Of a DNA stretch of 64,000 bases, positions 61,347 to 64,000 are shown piece by piece. The position numbers were made by a program, and so were the translations under genes. The DNA is from Ciona savignyi (Eukaryota; Chordata; Ascidiacea; Phlebobranchia; Cionidae): NCBI GenBank assembly GCA_000149265.1, contig CH002029.1:205855-269854 (forward strand), read 5' to 3'. The stretch's first letter is position 1, and every line of letters starts with the position of its first letter. Below the pieces are notes generated by a model that was given only the letters and a program-made list of their open reading frames with translations, was not told the DNA's origin and did not search any database.

Positions 61347-62322
61347 ATTAACTAAACTTTATTTTACAGATTTCTGCAGAGTCTGTCGATTCCAGCTTAA
61401 CTGTTCGTATGGAACAATAATGACGACTTCACCTAATTAATGAAGTTGACGAAGTATGTAATGTATAGCTACTACAGGACGCAGTGCATACAAAATACAA
61501 ACTTATTAAAAGGAAATTCGCGTCATTAATTCTGGTTTGATAATTTCCCGAGATTAATTAGGTTTTAAATGTACGTCATAGCGTGTTATAATAAAACCCA
61601 GACTTCGCAATTGGATATTTACCAATCATAATTATTTGGTAGGGAGTGTGTGGATTTAATAAACGCACAATAGTGTTTACCTAATCCAAACCCCTTTTTC
61701 CTACCCAAGGGCTGTATAGTAAATCAGATTTACAAATGCCATTAGCAGAATTCCCCTAGGGCTAACAATAATAGGGTATGTATGTTTCACGTAATGCAAT
61801 ATTTCTTTCGGTGGTAGGTACGGTTATTGTAATAAAATAGATTCCCCATTAGGGTTGTATATAACCGGATAACAAAGTTTAGTTAAGTTTAGTTTATTCA
61901 TTTTTTGCCCCAGTTTTTAAAAATGGCAAACGAATATAATCACGACACAGGAACGGGAAAAGACGGCAAAACGAACAGTCGTTAAAACACGTCATTAAAA
62001 AAGGATATAAAGTAATAAATATAGCGGACGCGGCCGCCAAACCTAGGCAAATGAACAATATTAAGCGATCCAAATTTAATTAAGACCACATGATATAAAA
62101 AAGATACACAAATATCCACACACATGAGTTACAGTAAAACAACTGCTGTAGGTGAAGTTACAAGCCGAGTTACATTTCAAGTTATTTTCTGAGTCTCGTT
62201 TGGAGAAAACAAATTATTGTTTATACAAATTAAACTAACATATCGTTTAACGTGTAACGTACCTTGACCATATTAGATAAAATCCCTTTTCCACAACGGC
62301 CATATTGATTGTATCATGGAGG

Positions 62323-62330
62323 TACTTATA
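62323..62330 (+). promoter_or_regulatory. TATA-like box of peptide copy 2
   Basis: TACTTATA, conserved in position with the box of copy 1. Confidence 0.35.
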
Positions 62331-62391
62331 CTCCGTGTTTGAGATATGAGACACAATTTCGCTTTACCAAGGCTAGAGTCAACCAAGAGTT

Positions 62392-62535
62392 ATGAAGACG
62401 GTTTTACTGCTGCTACTGTTGGTCGGCCTGAGCACCGCTTCTGTTAACATTGACTGCGCGAAGTACTGTATGAGAAATAGCCGAAATGTCTACAAAGTTC
62501 CAAAAAAGATATGCCAAAAGAACTGTAATTATTAA
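62392..62535 (+). CDS. Putative secreted four-cysteine peptide, copy 2 (47 aa)
   Basis: Tandem paralogue of the gene at 61182. The signal peptide MKTVLLLLLLVGLSTAS is nearly identical, and all four Cys are kept in the same C-x3-C-x14-C-x3-C spacing (DCAKYC ... ICQKNC). It stops after NCNY, seven residues earlier than copy 1. Changes between copies cluster in mature residues and third codon positions while Cys, leader and frame are preserved, which argues for a real gene pair. Confidence 0.6.
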   Translation: MKTVLLLLLLVGLSTASVNIDCAKYCMRNSRNVYKVPKKICQKNCNY

Positions 62536-63262
62536 ATTATATCAGCTAATAAATATATTAACTAAACCTTATTTTACAGCTTTTTGCAACTTCTGTCGAA
62601 TCCATCTTAACTGTTCGTATCGAACGAGATTGGGACCTTCATCTAATTAATGGTTTACCATAGTTGTATAACCACTATACGACGCAGTGCATACAATACA
62701 CCTTTACGACGCAGTGCATACAATACAACTTATGAAAATGAAATTTGTGTCATTAATTCTGGTTTGATAATTTCCCGAGATTAATTAGGTTTTAGATGCT
62801 AGCGTGTTATAATAACACCCAGTCTTTCCAAATGGATATTTATCAATCATTCTTACTTTGGTAGGGCGTGTGTGGGTTTAATAAAGGCACAATTGTGTTT
62901 ACCTGATCTAAACCCATTTTTTCACCCAAGAGCAGGAGTGCATCAGATTTACAAATGGCATAAGCGGAATTACCCTAGGGCTAACTATAAAAATCGAAAT
63001 AGGGCATGTATTTTGCACGCAATGCAATATCCATCCGATTGCAAATGGCTTGAAAAACTAGTTTTAGAAGAATATTCGTTGGGTCCATCCGTGTATTACC
63101 TTTTATTTAATTCTATTGCGACTGCTATTTTGATGGGGAAATGTACGTTGATTGTTGTCGGTTATTCCTATAGAGAATGCAACCAAAAAATGTACCCGTC
63201 AGTGTACATTCCTTAACAAATCAGATAATAAAAATGATATACGACGGTAAATGATAAAAAGC

Positions 63263-63850
63263 CTTTTTACTCAGGTTGTGTTTCGAACCCACAATGACTT
63301 CGTTATTCTAAGACCGTTTTTGTATACAATTTGATATTTCTATGGGTCATGGGGACGAATGGTTAATACGATTTTAATAAATCCACCTAAATGACTACAC
63401 AACGCCAAAAGAAATAATATACTTCTAATTACCTATGTTGAACCGATGTAATTCACCACCATCCCTACTTGCTATCAGGTAGTGGCAATGGGGCGCAGTT
63501 TGCTTGTCAATTACTGAGTGGCGAAAATCGGTCCTACTGTACGGACGTGTGGCCGAATGCTTAACGCGACCGATACATATACCGACTTACACACTAAAAA
63601 CCGTCTTAGCAACGAGCCCGTTATGGGTTCGAAACTAAGGCCAATAAAAAAAAATAAAAAAATTGGTCCTACAGTCTGCGTAATTATAACCCGAAACATA
63701 ACGCTAAAACACGACGTCAAATACGCAGTATTGCCTACGGTCATGTGGCCGAATGGGCAACGCAACCGATATATATATATATAACCACATCTACTCAAAC
63801 ACGGTCCTGGTGACGAGCCCATCATGGGTTCAAAATTTGACTCGGCATAA
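63263..63850. mobile_element. SINE family A, three copies
   Basis: Minus at 63263-63340; plus at 63535-63650 and 63736-63850, the last with a (TA)n expansion in the spacer. Confidence 0.75.
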
Positions 63851-64000
63851 AAAAACGCATTATTCTGCTAGATGCATAAATTAATCCGCTCTTTTGCCCC
63901 TATTTGCTATAAGGGTGGTCGGAATAAGCCACATTCTGCATAATTATCCTCATATACTATCCCATGCAACTTCATAACGATTCAACTGGTCATTCAATAC

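Larger units (their letters stand above)
61098..61830 (+). repeat. Tandem segmental duplication, left copy
   Basis: The promoter, peptide ORF and about 0.5 kb of 3' flank recur at about 62312-63040, offset 1.21-1.22 kb, with small indels. Recognisable shared blocks include ATGGAGGTA..TTATAC, AATTTCGCTTTAC, GGTTTGATAATTTCCCGAG and CCCTAGGGCTAAC. Confidence 0.85.
62312..63040 (+). repeat. Tandem segmental duplication, right copy
   Basis: Partner of 61098-61830. The longer ORF at 62872-63216 starts inside its 3' flank and is not matched by an open frame in the left copy. Confidence 0.85.

Noticed and set aside
62872-63216. 114-codon plus-strand ORF next to the secreted peptide pair
   Set aside because: It lies mostly in the 3' flank of the duplicated segment, is not open in the other copy, and has no leader or motif.

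Overview
The window is animal genomic DNA: AT-rich, intron-containing, with GT-AG exon borders, tRNA-derived SINEs and one 100-N assembly gap. Gene content (cGMP-dependent protein kinase, GAF-domain cyclic-nucleotide phosphodiesterase, MGAT5 glycosyltransferase) fits a bilaterian. The compact genes and the close match to chordate proteins make an ascidian tunicate such as Ciona the likeliest source. That is inference; no sequence here names the species.

Layout. (1) 1-14 kb, minus strand: the 5' half of a cGMP-dependent protein kinase (PRKG1-like). Two alternative N-termini are visible: an alpha-type one split over exons at 13.83-13.96 and 11.93-12.09 kb, and a beta-type one in a single 1.7-kb exon at 4.55-6.26 kb. 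Both end in the same splice phase before shared cGMP-binding exons at 3.3-3.5 and 1.76-1.87 kb. The rest of the gene lies left of the window. (2) 14-25.3 kb: intergenic DNA with an assembly gap, fold-back elements, a TTAA-flanked MITE and a perfect hairpin, but no gene I can support. (3) 25.3-58.55 kb, plus strand: a PDE5/PDE11-type phosphodiesterase, reconstructed as 20 exons and about 835 codons, with two GAF domains and an HD catalytic domain. (4) 41.58-49.08 kb, minus strand: a complete 11-exon MGAT5 gene (about 723 aa) nested inside one 10-kb intron of the phosphodiesterase. (5) 54.48-57.76 kb: a 3.28-kb DNA transposon with terminal inverted repeats and its own spliced minus-strand gene, inside the last phosphodiesterase intron and inserted in a 38-bp minisatellite. 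(6) 58.55-64 kb: SINEs and a tandem pair of tiny secreted four-cysteine peptide genes. Another possible tiny secreted peptide gene, with TATA box and CRE, sits in a phosphodiesterase intron at 30 kb.

How the genes work together: the kinase (effector of cGMP) and the phosphodiesterase (remover of cGMP) are head to head, about 11 kb apart between their outermost coding exons, so the window looks like a cGMP-signalling locus. MGAT5 (N-glycan branching in the Golgi) is a nested passenger with no obvious functional link. Repeats are dense: two tRNA-derived SINE families in dozens of copies, hAT-like MITEs with 8-bp target duplications, fold-back elements, minisatellites and an LTR fragment.
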